A DNA stretch of 64,000 nucleotides from Nitrospira sp. Lineage in GTDB: Bacteria; Nitrospirota; Nitrospiria; Nitrospirales; Nitrospiraceae. Made by a program: the position numbers and the translations under genes. The notes under the pieces were generated by a model, which worked only from the letters and a program-made list of their open reading frames with translations, was not told where the DNA came from and made no database searches. This document shows positions 42,783-52,889 of the stretch, one piece after another. The stretch's first letter is position 1; the number at the start of each line of letters is the position of its first letter. Location of the stretch: positions 1 through 64,000 of the forward strand of contig JAHBWT010000002.1 of NCBI GenBank assembly GCA_019636815.1, read 5' to 3'.

Positions 42783-44213
42783 ATGAGTAGGCGTCCATTG
42801 GTTGTATTAGCCTTCATTCTGTCGGTATATCCGGGATGCACCGGATCGCATCAACAAGATGCGCCGCCGGAAGCTGAAACTCCGATCCCGACGAACACCG
42901 GGACCACGAATCTCACGGTCGATGGCGCTCATATGTTCCAGACGATGGATGGGATGGGCGTCAACCTCAATGCCAATAGCTGGAATGGGGGGCAACTCGC
43001 CCCCGCCCTCAATCTGTTGGTCACAGCGAATGGTGCATCTTTGATACGGGTCATCCGCGACCCGATGGATTGGGTCACGAGCGAGTCCGTGATTCCGGAC
43101 CTACACAGTCTGGATCCCTTCACGTTACAGCAGGTGTACGAAGCCCCTAAGATGAAAGATATTTGGAACACGATTAGCGCGCTGAACCAGCTCGGAGTTC
43201 GCGGCAATCAGATCATTCTCAATTTCATGGGGTGGACGCCGACTTGGATGGGTGGTAGCGGTGCCTTTGGCGGACCGAGTTATATTACCGCGGGAAAGGA
43301 ACCACAATTCGCCACAATGGTCGCCTCGCTGATCTACTACGGTCGCAAGGTCAGGAACCTCGACTTCCTGTTGCTGACTCCCTTAAATGAGTCCGACCAC
43401 GACTGTCGGGAGGGACCCTGTGTCGATGCCAGCCAATATGTCACGATCCTCAAGGCGCTGATGACAGAACTGGATACGATGGGACTCAGCGACATGCGTC
43501 TTGTCGGGCCGGATACTGCGAACATCAGCACCGGCAGGGGATATCTCTCTCTGATGATGGCGGATAGTCTCGTGGCCGGACGAGTCGATCACATCGGCGA
43601 GCATACATATGGCACTTCAGCTAGCCCAGGCGCACCGTTCCCGTCCAAGAGCTATTGGCTGACGGAATCGGCGGCAGCATGTGGAAGTTGCGACTCGGGG
43701 GGCACGGTAAGCGGTGGTGAGTGGAATTTTGCCAGGGCCACCACGGAATACTTTCTCACCGACGTGGCAAACGGCTACTCCGGCATTCTCGTCTATGACG
43801 CCTACGACAGCTTTTATTACCACCACAACAATTTTGGCTTCTGGGGTCTTCTGGCCTTCAATCAGCAGACCGGAATCTACACACCCCGTGCTCGATTCTA
43901 TGCCAACGCGCAGCTGAATCGGTTTATTCGCCCCGGGGCTGTGCGGATCGGTGTGGACCATTCCATAGCTGGGGTGACTGTTGTGGCGTTCTTCCATCCA
44001 ATCAGCGGGCAAGTGTCGATCGTCGGTCATAACACGAGCGCTTCGCCGGTCACCATAAACGGTCTGCTGCAGAATCTTCCCATCGTAAATTCGCTTGCCC
44101 TCTACCAAACGAGCGCTTCATTGCACTTGCAGCAGGGGGCGAATATTTCGGTTGTCGGGGGTGCGTTCACTGTGTCTATTCCGGCAGATACCTTCTACTC
44201 GATGACGAATTGA
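42783..44213 (+). CDS. GH30-like glycoside hydrolase lipoprotein
   Basis: This 476-residue protein has a lipoprotein signal (LSVYPGC near residue 18). Its body resembles clan GH-A enzymes of family 30: DGMGVNLNANSW at the start of the barrel, the acid/base Glu in LLTPLNESD (about 200) and the nucleophile-like Glu in SYWLTESAA (about 290). A C-terminal beta domain (about 395-476) completes the family layout. It may cut or edit the exported polymer. The start is uncertain: an earlier ATG at 42726 would place 19 residues before this signal peptide. Confidence 0.72.
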   Translation: MSRRPLVVLAFILSVYPGCTGSHQQDAPPEAETPIPTNTGTTNLTVDGAHMFQTMDGMGVNLNANSWNGGQLAPALNLLVTANGASLIRVIRDPMDWVTSESVIPDLHSLDPFTLQQVYEAPKMKDIWNTISALNQLGVRGNQIILNFMGWTPTWMGGSGAFGGPSYITAGKEPQFATMVASLIYYGRKVRNLDFLLLTPLNESDHDCREGPCVDASQYVTILKALMTELDTMGLSDMRLVGPDTANISTGRGYLSLMMADSLVAGRVDHIGEHTYGTSASPGAPFPSKSYWLTESAAACGSCDSGGTVSGGEWNFARATTEYFLTDVANGYSGILVYDAYDSFYYHHNNFGFWGLLAFNQQTGIYTPRARFYANAQLNRFIRPGAVRIGVDHSIAGVTVVAFFHPISGQVSIVGHNTSASPVTINGLLQNLPIVNSLALYQTSASLHLQQGANISVVGGAFTVSIPADTFYSMTN

Positions 44214-44609
44214 TGGCTACCCGTGGATAATCGCCCATAAGAATGTATGCCCAGCTTCTAGAGGTGGTCGTCTGCGATAAAAGCATTGTGGAGTTGGCTT
44301 CGGGTGTTAGGCCGTTATCCGAGGGTCCGAGTAACGACAGAAGTGGATGCAGTAGTATCCGACACCTTTCAGAATAAATTCATTTGGTTCGGGTCCTGTG
44401 GGGCCATTTCATCTGAAGCCATTTCAGTAAGCCTTGGAAGGAGCGGCACTTTTTTGACCGGCGTGATCACCAGTGCGAACTCCATCCCTTGAGCGAAGAT
44501 CAACCTGCCAGCATGCATCGGCCCCTCCCGGTAATGACTGGGAAGCCTACCGAAGAGCAGGTCGAGAGTTCAAATCGCTAACACCACTATTCGAAAGGAA
44601 AGTGTCATC
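44214..44609. other. intergenic region, nothing recognised
   Basis: There is a 396-base gap between the GH30-like gene and the large DUF4082 gene. A 68-codon open frame at 44286-44492 has no family-like features or good ribosome site. The last 20 bases provide GAAAGGAAAG as ribosome site for the next gene. I see no clear terminator or promoter. Confidence 0.4.
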
Positions 44610-47600
44610 ATGAAAAAACAGCTTGGTGGCGTAGCTGAGTGGTTGCTAACGGTGTTTTTCATCACATTTCTATTGTCTGTATTTCCAGTCGGAGAAGCAT
44701 CAAGCTCATGCTCGTCACCTGCGAATCCCATCGAAGCAGAAAATTGTCTGCCAGGCACGCCAAGCAGCACGTGGGACATCCCCAGCGCAGTCGGTGACAC
44801 TACGATCCAGGGTTTTGCAACGGATATGAGTGTGAACGTGGGAGGCACGGTCCATTTTAAAGTCAACTCGAACACCTCCAACTACAAGCTTGATATTTAC
44901 CGCATGGGCTATTACGGCGGGATGGGGGCTCGAAAAATTACGACCGTGAATCCTATTGCCTTCCCCCAGCAACCGCCTTGTATTTATGCTGCACTCACGG
45001 GGTTGACCGATTGCGGAAACTGGATGGAAACAGCATCATGGGACGTACCGGCTAATGCGGCTTCGGGGATTTATTTTGCCAAAGCCATCCGTAATGACAC
45101 GGGCGGTGCCAGCCACATTTTCTTCATTGTTCGTAATGATGCCAGTCATTCTGACATCCTTTTCAAAACCTCGGATGCCACCTGGCAGGCATACAATACC
45201 TATTCGCAGAACTTTTACGGCTGCCCTGGGGGTAATTGGAACTCGGATTGTCGAGCATTCAAGATCAGCTATAACCGCCCTGTCTACACACAAGCGTTCG
45301 AAGACGATTCCTATGTCTACCACGCCGAGTATCCGATGGTTCGTTGGTTGGAGGCGAACGGCTACGACGTCACCTATTTTACCGATGTGGACGCAGATCG
45401 CAGTGGCTCGTTGATCCTGAATCATAAGTTGTTTCTGTCAAATGGCCACGACGAATACTGGTCAGGGCATCAGCGGGACAACGTAGAAGCAGCGCGCAGC
45501 GCCGGGGTCCATTTGGCTTTCTTTAGTGGGAATGCGGTCTATTGGAAAACGCGATGGGAGAGCAGTATCGATGGCGCTGGCGTGCCCTACCGCACGCTCG
45601 TCTGTTACAAGGAAACGTGGGCCGACGCCGTCATCGACCCGAACAATCCGCCAACCTGGACCGGCACCTGGCGCGACCCACGCTTCAGCCCTCCAGCTGA
45701 TGGTGGACGCCCAGAAAATGCGCTGATGGGTACCTGGAGCCGAATTGTGGGGCCCTATATTGGCACCATAACGGTTCCCCAGTCTGACGGCAGGATGCGC
45801 TTCTGGCGCAATACCGATCTCGCGACGCTGAATCCCGGGCAGACCGCCACCTTAGCTTCCGGGTCTCTCGGGGATGAGATAGATGCCGATGAAGACAACG
45901 GTTTTCGCCCAGCCGGCCTATTCCACCTCTCCACCACTACTGGGATCGGCTCGTCCTACATACTGCTCGACTACGGGAGTACCGTTGGTCCGGGCACCAT
46001 GGTCCACCACCTGACATTGTACCGCCACACCAGTGGATCACTGGTATTCAGTGCGGGCAGCTACAACTGGGCTCGGGGACTGGATGCCGGTAACATCCGT
46101 ATGCAGCAGGCCACCGTCAACCTCTTTGCCGATATGGGGGTCCAGCCGTCGACCAGACAGCCAGGACTTGTGCCGGCTACCGCTTCTACTGATCAGGTTG
46201 CTCCAAACTCGAGCTTCACTGCTCCAGCCGCTGGTTCCTCTGTCACAGAGGGAACGAGGGTAACCATTGCCGGTACGGCTGTGGATAGCGGGGGAGGGGT
46301 CGTGGGTGGAGTCGAAGTCTCGACGGACGGAGGAACGACATGGCATCCAGCTACGGGCCGTGAGAGCTGGAGTTATAGCTGGAAGCCGACGACTGTGGGT
46401 TCCACAATCATCAAGAGTCGAGCGGTTGACGACAGCGGCAATCTGGAGTCCCCTTCGGCGGGTATGGGCATGACCGTTGTTGCGGCTCCTCCAGTATGCC
46501 CGACATGTGGATTTTGGTCTGACTCGACAATCCCTGACATGGTAGACGCGGGACCCGACAGCCCGGTGGAGCTGGGATTGCAGTTCCGCCCTACTGTAAA
46601 TGGCACTATTACCGGCGTCCAATTCTACAAGGCGAGCACCAATACCGGCACCCACGTCGCCAATCTCTGGACGAGCAGCGGCACCTTGTTGGCGACCGCC
46701 ACGTTCACGGGGGAGACCGCTTCCGGCTGGCAGCAGGTGCTCTTCGCGAGTCCGGTGTCCATCACTGCCAATACGATCTACACCGTCTCCTACCACGCCC
46801 CCAACGGCCACTACAGCGCCGACGCGAACTATTTTCCGACGACCGGCGCGGACAACTCCTTGCTCCAGGCCATTGCCGGCGTCTACGCGTATGGAGCCAC
46901 CAGCGATGCTCCGACCCAGACATATAACGGTACTAACTATTGGGTGGATCCACTATTCAACGCTGGTCCCGCGCCGACACTGTCCTCCATTGTGGTGACC
47001 CCGGCTAATTCCACCATTTCGACAGGGAGCACGCAGTCCTTCACTGCGATCGGGACCTATTCCAATGGCAGCACGCAGAATGTGACGAGCCAAGTTGCGT
47101 GGACGTCCTCCAGCACGAGCGTGGCTACGATTAGTGGTGGCGGTGTTGCCACCGCCGCCAATGCTGGTAGCACCACGATCTCGGCCACACTGGGAACGAT
47201 CATCGGCAGCACGCCTCTGACCGTGCAGGCGACCCCGCTGACGATTACCACGACCTCCTTGCCCAATGGAAGCTTGAATGTGGTCTATACGGCTACACTC
47301 GCAGCTAGCGGCGGAGTCACGCCCTATACTTGGTCGCTCAACAGCGGGGTTCTGCCAGCGGGTCTGGTACTTGCCGGCAGTACAGGGATTATCTCCGGAA
47401 CGCCCACGGCGACCGGCACATTTAACTTCACCGCACGGGTGACGGCGGCGAATGGGCAATCGGTCACCAAGTCCTTGAGCATTGTCGTGAGCACGGTTGC
47501 CACACTCTGGCCCAGCACGACGGTCCCTGGTGTGGTGGCTGCCGGAGACACCAATTCGGTAGAGCTGGGGGTGAAATTCCGCTCTGATGTAAACGGCAGC

Positions 47601-47981
47601 ATCACCGGTATCCGCTTCTACAAGGCGAGCACCAATACCGGCACCCACGTCGCCCACCTCTGGACAAGCACTGGCACCTTGTTGGCGACCGCCACGTTCA
47701 CGGGGGAGACCGCTTCCGGCTGGCAGCAGGTGCTCTTCGCGAGTCCGGTGTCCATCACCGCCAATACGATCTACGTGGCGTCCTACCATGCGCCCAATGG
47801 TCGTTACAGCATCGACAGTAACTACTTCGCGACGACGGGGGTGAACAACCCTCCGCTCCATGCCCTGGCCACCGGCGTTTCCGGTGGGAACGGCGTCTAC
47901 GCGTATGGAGCCACCAGCGCGTTTCCAAACCAGACGTGGAATGCATCCAACTATTGGGTGGATGTGGTGTTTCAGCCGTGA
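44610..47981 (+). CDS. large secreted protein: dimethylformamidase-like domain plus Ig-like and two DUF4082 domains
   Basis: This 1123-residue exported protein has a signal peptide (about 1-31). Residues about 40-510 resemble the N,N-dimethylformamidase beta-subunit C-terminal-like family (YKLDIYRMGYYGGMGAR, FLSNGHDEYWSGHQRDNVEAA, FFSGNAVYWKTRWE). Next are a Ig-like segment (about 525-625), DUF4082 copy 1 (about 635-785), a BIG2-type domain (about 790-870), a putative-Ig He_PIG-like domain (about 875-960) and DUF4082 copy 2 (about 965-1123). The two DUF4082 copies share a 159-base stretch that is nearly identical in DNA. Cell-surface or matrix attachment is likely; the catalytic role is unknown. 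Confidence 0.8.
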   Translation: MKKQLGGVAEWLLTVFFITFLLSVFPVGEASSSCSSPANPIEAENCLPGTPSSTWDIPSAVGDTTIQGFATDMSVNVGGTVHFKVNSNTSNYKLDIYRMGYYGGMGARKITTVNPIAFPQQPPCIYAALTGLTDCGNWMETASWDVPANAASGIYFAKAIRNDTGGASHIFFIVRNDASHSDILFKTSDATWQAYNTYSQNFYGCPGGNWNSDCRAFKISYNRPVYTQAFEDDSYVYHAEYPMVRWLEANGYDVTYFTDVDADRSGSLILNHKLFLSNGHDEYWSGHQRDNVEAARSAGVHLAFFSGNAVYWKTRWESSIDGAGVPYRTLVCYKETWADAVIDPNNPPTWTGTWRDPRFSPPADGGRPENALMGTWSRIVGPYIGTITVPQSDGRMRFWRNTDLATLNPGQTATLASGSLGDEIDADEDNGFRPAGLFHLSTTTGIGSSYILLDYGSTVGPGTMVHHLTLYRHTSGSLVFSAGSYNWARGLDAGNIRMQQATVNLFADMGVQPSTRQPGLVPATASTDQVAPNSSFTAPAAGSSVTEGTRVTIAGTAVDSGGGVVGGVEVSTDGGTTWHPATGRESWSYSWKPTTVGSTIIKSRAVDDSGNLESPSAGMGMTVVAAPPVCPTCGFWSDSTIPDMVDAGPDSPVELGLQFRPTVNGTITGVQFYKASTNTGTHVANLWTSSGTLLATATFTGETASGWQQVLFASPVSITANTIYTVSYHAPNGHYSADANYFPTTGADNSLLQAIAGVYAYGATSDAPTQTYNGTNYWVDPLFNAGPAPTLSSIVVTPANSTISTGSTQSFTAIGTYSNGSTQNVTSQVAWTSSSTSVATISGGGVATAANAGSTTISATLGTIIGSTPLTVQATPLTITTTSLPNGSLNVVYTATLAASGGVTPYTWSLNSGVLPAGLVLAGSTGIISGTPTATGTFNFTARVTAANGQSVTKSLSIVVSTVATLWPSTTVPGVVAAGDTNSVELGVKFRSDVNGSITGIRFYKASTNTGTHVAHLWTSTGTLLATATFTGETASGWQQVLFASPVSITANTIYVASYHAPNGRYSIDSNYFATTGVNNPPLHALATGVSGGNGVYAYGATSAFPNQTWNASNYWVDVVFQP

Positions 47982-48003
47982 ATAAGTTCTGATAAGCCAG
48001 CCT

Positions 48004-49551
48004 ATGTCTTCTCCACGAGAGTGCTTAATTGAAACAGCGAATATGGCCACGGAACAGAAAAATAGTTACAGCCAGATCCTGAAGTCGTCGGCATTGATCG
48101 GCGGTTCATCGGCTATCACGATCGCCGTTGGGATTATTCGCACCAAGGCGATGGCGGTGCTTCTCGGACCGGCTGGCTTCGGCCTAATGGGCGTCTATGG
48201 GTCAATCATCGATCTGGCCCAGAGCATTGCCGGCATGGGGATCAACAGCAGCGGTGTGCGTCAGATTGCCGCGGCCACAGGCTCTGGAGATACGAACCGT
48301 ATCGCCAGAACGGTGGTTGTGCTAAGGCGAACGTCCATTGTGTTGGGGATAGTCGGCGCTGTTCTTCTGGCCGCCTTTTCGTGGCATATCTCCGACCTCA
48401 CCTTTGGCACTCACGAGCGCGCGGCTGCTGTGGCAATTTTGTCACTTGCTGTATTGTTCCGATTAGTCTCCAATGGTCAGGGCGCTCTTCTACAGGGGAT
48501 GCGGCACATCTCCGATCTTGCCAAGATGAGCATACTCGGCTCTGTCTTCGGCGCGATCGCGTGCATTGTTCTTGTGTATTTCTGGCACGAAGACGGAGTG
48601 GTGCTTGCTCTTGTTGCCGTCGGCGCCATGTCTGTGGTCACCTCATGGTGGTACAGCCGCAAGATCCGGATTCAGACTCCTGTGATGACGGTATCAGAAA
48701 TAAAAGAGGAAATCACCGCACTCTTGAAACTGGGCTTCGCGTTCATGGCGAGCGGGTTTCTGATGATGGGCGCGGCCTATGCAGTGAGAATGATGGTCAT
48801 CCGCATGGTCAGTCTGGAAGCAGCCGGATACTATCAGGCTGCTTGGACCTTGGGCGGACTCTATGTGGGATTCATCCTCCAGGCCATGGGAGCGGACTTC
48901 TACCCTCGTCTCACCGCAGTTGCTCAAGACAATGATCTGTGTAACCGCCTGGTAAACGAGCAGACACACATCAGCCTACTTTTAGCCGGACCCGGAGTAT
49001 TGGCTACTCTCGTATGTACTCCTTTAATCACTACGGTATTCTATAGCAGTGAATTTCAGGTTGCAGTGGAAGTCCTCCGCTGGATCTGCCTTGGTGCAGC
49101 GCTCAGAGTAGTCACTTGGCCGATGGGCTATATCATCGTGGCCCAGGGCAGACAAACAATCTTCTTCTGGGCAGAGCTAGCTTGGACGGTCGTGAACGTC
49201 GGGCTCTCGTGGATTTGTATAAAATCTTTTGGTTTGACCGGGGCTGGCATTGCATTCTTCGGATCGTATGTGTTTCACGCAATACTTATCTACCCAATCG
49301 TCCGACACCTGAGCGGATTTGAGTGGTCTGCTGTGAACAGCAAAGCAGGCTGGCTTTTCCTTGCCTCGATCATAGTGGTGTTTTGCGGCTTTTATGTCTT
49401 GCCTCCCATTTGGGCGACTGGTTTCGGCGCATTGGCGGTGATTCTGAGTGGTGTGTATTCGCTTCGAATGTTACTCGGTCTCATCTCCTGCGACCAGATT
49501 CCCCATACCATACAGCGGTTGCTTCTGTGGTTCCGTCCGGCCACATCCTGA
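48004..49551 (+). CDS. wzx: polysaccharide flippase (Wzx/MATE-like)
   Basis: This is a 515-residue inner-membrane protein with about 12-14 hydrophobic helices. The N-terminal part (SSALIGGSSAITIAVGIIRTKAMAVLLGPAGFGLMGVYGSI) is typical of O-antigen translocases that move lipid-linked repeat units across the membrane. The start could also be ATG 48043. No Wzy polymerase with the usual large periplasmic loop is found nearby, so it must lie outside the window or be replaced. Confidence 0.9.
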   Translation: MSSPRECLIETANMATEQKNSYSQILKSSALIGGSSAITIAVGIIRTKAMAVLLGPAGFGLMGVYGSIIDLAQSIAGMGINSSGVRQIAAATGSGDTNRIARTVVVLRRTSIVLGIVGAVLLAAFSWHISDLTFGTHERAAAVAILSLAVLFRLVSNGQGALLQGMRHISDLAKMSILGSVFGAIACIVLVYFWHEDGVVLALVAVGAMSVVTSWWYSRKIRIQTPVMTVSEIKEEITALLKLGFAFMASGFLMMGAAYAVRMMVIRMVSLEAAGYYQAAWTLGGLYVGFILQAMGADFYPRLTAVAQDNDLCNRLVNEQTHISLLLAGPGVLATLVCTPLITTVFYSSEFQVAVEVLRWICLGAALRVVTWPMGYIIVAQGRQTIFFWAELAWTVVNVGLSWICIKSFGLTGAGIAFFGSYVFHAILIYPIVRHLSGFEWSAVNSKAGWLFLASIIVVFCGFYVLPPIWATGFGALAVILSGVYSLRMLLGLISCDQIPHTIQRLLLWFRPATS

Positions 49552-49706
49552 TGCTAACTGAGGATTGCTAGCCCATTTGTTTGAAGCGGAGCCGGTGAGC
49601 CTGTGACGATAACGGAATCGACTTCCTGTTGCTGAGGATTCTCATGCCGCATCGGCTCCTGCATTGCAGCATGATTGTGAACTGGCAAGTATAAGAGGCT
49701 CGCACG

Positions 49707-50714
49707 ATGAGTTCTATGGACGTGATTGTGCCTTGCTACCGGTACGGCAGGTTTTTGCGAGAATGCGTCGAAAGCGTTCTTGCCGAATCCGTTCTGGATG
49801 TTCGGGTGCTGATTATCGACGACGCTTCCCCTGACAACACGGCCGAGGTCGGTGGTCAGCTCGCGAAAGAGGATTTCCGAGTCACCTTCCTGCGGCATGC
49901 CAAGAACAAAGGGCATATTGCCACCTATAATGAGGGAATTGAATGGGTTTCTGCGGATTATATGTTGCTTCTCTCTGCGGATGACTATCTGTTGCCGAAT
50001 GCTCTACGCCGAGCGACGAACCTCATGAACGAGCATCCGGAGGTAGGATTTACATTTGGTCGAGCCATTGAGCTTCGCGATGGAGAGAGCGTACTGCAAG
50101 AGGAAATCGAGATCGACATTGACAGGAAAGGTTGGCGGATCTTGTCGGGGCTTGAATTCATTGAACTCAGCGGGTCTCACAATATTGTACATACACCTGC
50201 CGCAGTAGTCCGAACAGAACTGCAGAAACGGCTGGGAGGATATCGGGCCGAGTTACCGCACACTGGCGATATGGAGATGTGGTTGCGGTTCGCTGCACAC
50301 AGTGCGGTCGGGAAGGTGGAAGCCTGCCAAGCGGTCTACCGTCGCCATAACGACAACATGTCACTCAACTATTACAAGCGCGAGGAGAAATACTTGCCGG
50401 ATATTCAGCAACGGAAAGCTGCTCTCGACTGCTTTTTCAAAACGTGCAGCCATGTCCTGCCGAACGCTCAGCGCCTCCACCGCAAATTGTCTCGTGCGCT
50501 TGGATGCGAAACGATTGGGTGCGCTAGCGCTGCATTTAATGCCGGGAAAATGGATGTTTCCGAGGAACTCTTGGAATTAGCCCTGAGCGTGTACCCACAA
50601 ATCAAAAGATCACTGCCTTGGGCAAAACTCGCCTGCAAACGGGGTATGGGAGTGAGAACATGGCAAACTCTACAACCCATTTGTTCCTGTTTGCGTAGAT
50701 GGGGTTTGCATTAG
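49707..50714 (+). CDS. family 2 glycosyltransferase
   Basis: This 335-residue protein has a GT-A fold at residues about 3-220. VIVPCYRYGRFLRECVESVLA starts the domain, LIIDDASPDNTAE holds the nucleotide-binding acids, and LLLSADDYLLPNA is the DxD-like metal site. Acceptor-side residues include HTGDMEMWLRFA. The C-terminal 110 residues are helical. GAGG precedes the ATG. The linkage made is unknown. Confidence 0.9.
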   Translation: MSSMDVIVPCYRYGRFLRECVESVLAESVLDVRVLIIDDASPDNTAEVGGQLAKEDFRVTFLRHAKNKGHIATYNEGIEWVSADYMLLLSADDYLLPNALRRATNLMNEHPEVGFTFGRAIELRDGESVLQEEIEIDIDRKGWRILSGLEFIELSGSHNIVHTPAAVVRTELQKRLGGYRAELPHTGDMEMWLRFAAHSAVGKVEACQAVYRRHNDNMSLNYYKREEKYLPDIQQRKAALDCFFKTCSHVLPNAQRLHRKLSRALGCETIGCASAAFNAGKMDVSEELLELALSVYPQIKRSLPWAKLACKRGMGVRTWQTLQPICSCLRRWGLH

Positions 50715-50741
50715 GCTAATAAGAATAAAGATTCGAAACCA

Positions 50742-51656
50742 ATGAGTTGTCCTATAGTTCTAGCGGCCGATGTGACTTACGCCATGCAGTTGGCTACTAC
50801 CCTCCGATCGATAGTAGAGAATAATCAAACTAATTGGCCTCTTGAGGTTTATGTCCTATCGGATGGCTTTAGTGAAATAACGCGTGCCAAAGTTTTGGAT
50901 TCATTGCCGCGAGGCGCAGCTTTAATTCATTGGATGCCAGTTAGTCTTGGAATGTTTCAAGAATTTTCGACGCTGCCCTATATTTCAAAAATGACTTACG
51001 TGCGACTTTTGTTGCCGCAACTAGTCACACAATCAGTTTCGAGGGTGTTATATCTCGATGCGGATCTTCTGGTGCTTGATGATTTGACCTCGCTTATGAA
51101 AACAGACTTGGAAGGAACTGTCGTGGGCGCGGTCTTGGATAGGTGGGATTGGCAAATCAAGCGGCGAGAACCAGGACTTGAAAACGTCCCTCGAGTTCGA
51201 GACTACTTCAATGCTGGGGTTCTTCTCATCAATCTTGAACGATGGCGCAAGGAGCGGATTTCTGAAAAAGCCTTGGAATATCTCGTTCAATATCCCCTGA
51301 CACCGTTTGCTGATCAAGACGCTCTCAATGTTGCATGTGACGGCCTTTGGACAAAGTTGGATCCTCGGTGGAACTTTCATGATCACTGTGACAAGAGAAT
51401 CTTGAACATGGAGCCAGAGCAGAGGCCAGGAGTTCTCCACTTTGCCGGTCCCCAGAAACCTTGGAATTCAAGCGTTCCCAATATAAACGCCTCCTTCTAT
51501 GACACCTTTCGAAGACGAACCTGTTTCGCAAGAACACTTGGAGAAAAGGTTTGGGACATTCTCCAAGGTGGTTGGTTTCATATAAAAGAGATTTTGAGGC
51601 GCTCGGAGATTTTGAGACAGGCATGGAGATGTATTCGACATCCACTGCTGCGGTAG
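50742..51656 (+). CDS. family 8 glycosyltransferase
   Basis: This 304-residue retaining glycosyltransferase has the GT8 DxD motif in RVLYLDADLLVLDDL (about 100), the segment YFNAGVLLINLERWRK and the C-terminal metal-binding HFAGPQKPW. The family usually transfers glucose or galactose from the UDP-sugar. It starts 28 bases after the previous gene. Confidence 0.92.
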   Translation: MSCPIVLAADVTYAMQLATTLRSIVENNQTNWPLEVYVLSDGFSEITRAKVLDSLPRGAALIHWMPVSLGMFQEFSTLPYISKMTYVRLLLPQLVTQSVSRVLYLDADLLVLDDLTSLMKTDLEGTVVGAVLDRWDWQIKRREPGLENVPRVRDYFNAGVLLINLERWRKERISEKALEYLVQYPLTPFADQDALNVACDGLWTKLDPRWNFHDHCDKRILNMEPEQRPGVLHFAGPQKPWNSSVPNINASFYDTFRRRTCFARTLGEKVWDILQGGWFHIKEILRRSEILRQAWRCIRHPLLR

Positions 51657-51851
51657 GCACCTTCTTGTTTCTATGTGTGCTGAATTGAGTACTACGTGCT
51701 TTCAGTCGATGGATTTTGTAGATGGTTCGGGGAAAGATTCTGAAGCAAAAGAACCGAGTGTGCAATTCGTGAATCTGTCGAAGAGCAAGCTCCATTTGTA
51801 ACTGGATCGCAATCTAATCAGGGAAGCATTGTACACCGATATCAAAGTCTT

Positions 51852-52835
51852 ATGCCACGAATCAGCGTTGTTATACCGACATATAATCGGGGGAGATTTA
51901 TAGCCAAAGCGATCGAGAGCGTTTTACGGCAAAGCGTGATGGATCTTGAGGTTATCGTCGTTGATGACGGATCCACCGATGAGACGCGAACAGTTCTTGA
52001 AGAATATTCAGGCAGGATACGGTACATCTATCAGGAGAATGCGGGTGTTAGCTCGGCAAGAAATGCCGGTATAAGGTTGGCACAGGGTGAGTGGGTGGCA
52101 TTTCTCGATTCCGATGATGAGTGGACAAAAGACTATCTTGCCATCCAAGTGGAACAAATTGTGAAATTCCCGGCAGCTGTAGCTCATAGCACAAATGCCT
52201 TTACCATACGTCCCGATGGAGAGAGAAGCAGTCTCTTTGTTGAGTCGGGTTTCTTGAAGAGGTTCGACACAAAATCGTATCTGGCACTCGAAAGACCCTT
52301 GCAGACAATACTTACGTATGCGCTCTGGTTTTTGCAATCAACGATTGTGCGCAAGGATATTCTGCTAAACGTAGGACTTTTCGATGAGCACTTGTCTATA
52401 GCAGAAGATCTGGACATTATCGCCCGAGTTGCTATCAGAGGACCATTTACGTTTCGTAAAAGGGAATTGATCGAGGTTTACAGGCGAGAGGAATCGATAG
52501 AAAACCTCTTGGCGCAAAGCCGGAAGCGAGGCATATATCGGTACACATCTTTCGGTAAAGTATATGCCAATCTACAGAAGTCTAGTGGTCTCACTGTGAT
52601 GGAACGTGCCTCTATTGCGCGAGCGCTTAGCAGCACTCAACGTGCGCTGGGAAACGTATTGATTATGGAAGGAAGAAGAGTCGAGGCGAGATCAGCTTAT
52701 ATGCAGTCTTTGTTCTCGTATCCCTCTGGTAAGTCTCTGGTTAAGTTTGCTGGTACTTTTCTGCCCTACGCAGTTTCTCGCCTACTTGTAAGGAAGGGTA
52801 GGCCGACCTGTGCTCTGCCTTCGCCAGAAAGCTAG
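51852..52835 (+). CDS. family 2 glycosyltransferase
   Basis: This 327-residue protein opens with the GT2 fold: SVVIPTYNRGRFIAKAIESVL, VIVVDDGSTDETR and the DxD-type FLDSDDEW near 88. ENAGVSSARNAGIRLAQGEW is the usual linker. The last 90 residues are helical. Base composition here and in the preceding GT8 gene is lower in GC than in the export genes, as is common for sugar-transfer genes that move between strains. Confidence 0.92.
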   Translation: MPRISVVIPTYNRGRFIAKAIESVLRQSVMDLEVIVVDDGSTDETRTVLEEYSGRIRYIYQENAGVSSARNAGIRLAQGEWVAFLDSDDEWTKDYLAIQVEQIVKFPAAVAHSTNAFTIRPDGERSSLFVESGFLKRFDTKSYLALERPLQTILTYALWFLQSTIVRKDILLNVGLFDEHLSIAEDLDIIARVAIRGPFTFRKRELIEVYRREESIENLLAQSRKRGIYRYTSFGKVYANLQKSSGLTVMERASIARALSSTQRALGNVLIMEGRRVEARSAYMQSLFSYPSGKSLVKFAGTFLPYAVSRLLVRKGRPTCALPSPES

Positions 52836-52889
52836 GCCATTGCTTAGGAAGACTGGCCGGGCTGAGTTGTGCGTACGGTATAAGCCGAT

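Noticed and set aside
46953-48050. 365-codon open frame antisense to the DUF4082 gene
   Set aside because: Repetitive reflection of the domain repeats on the other strand; no start signals.
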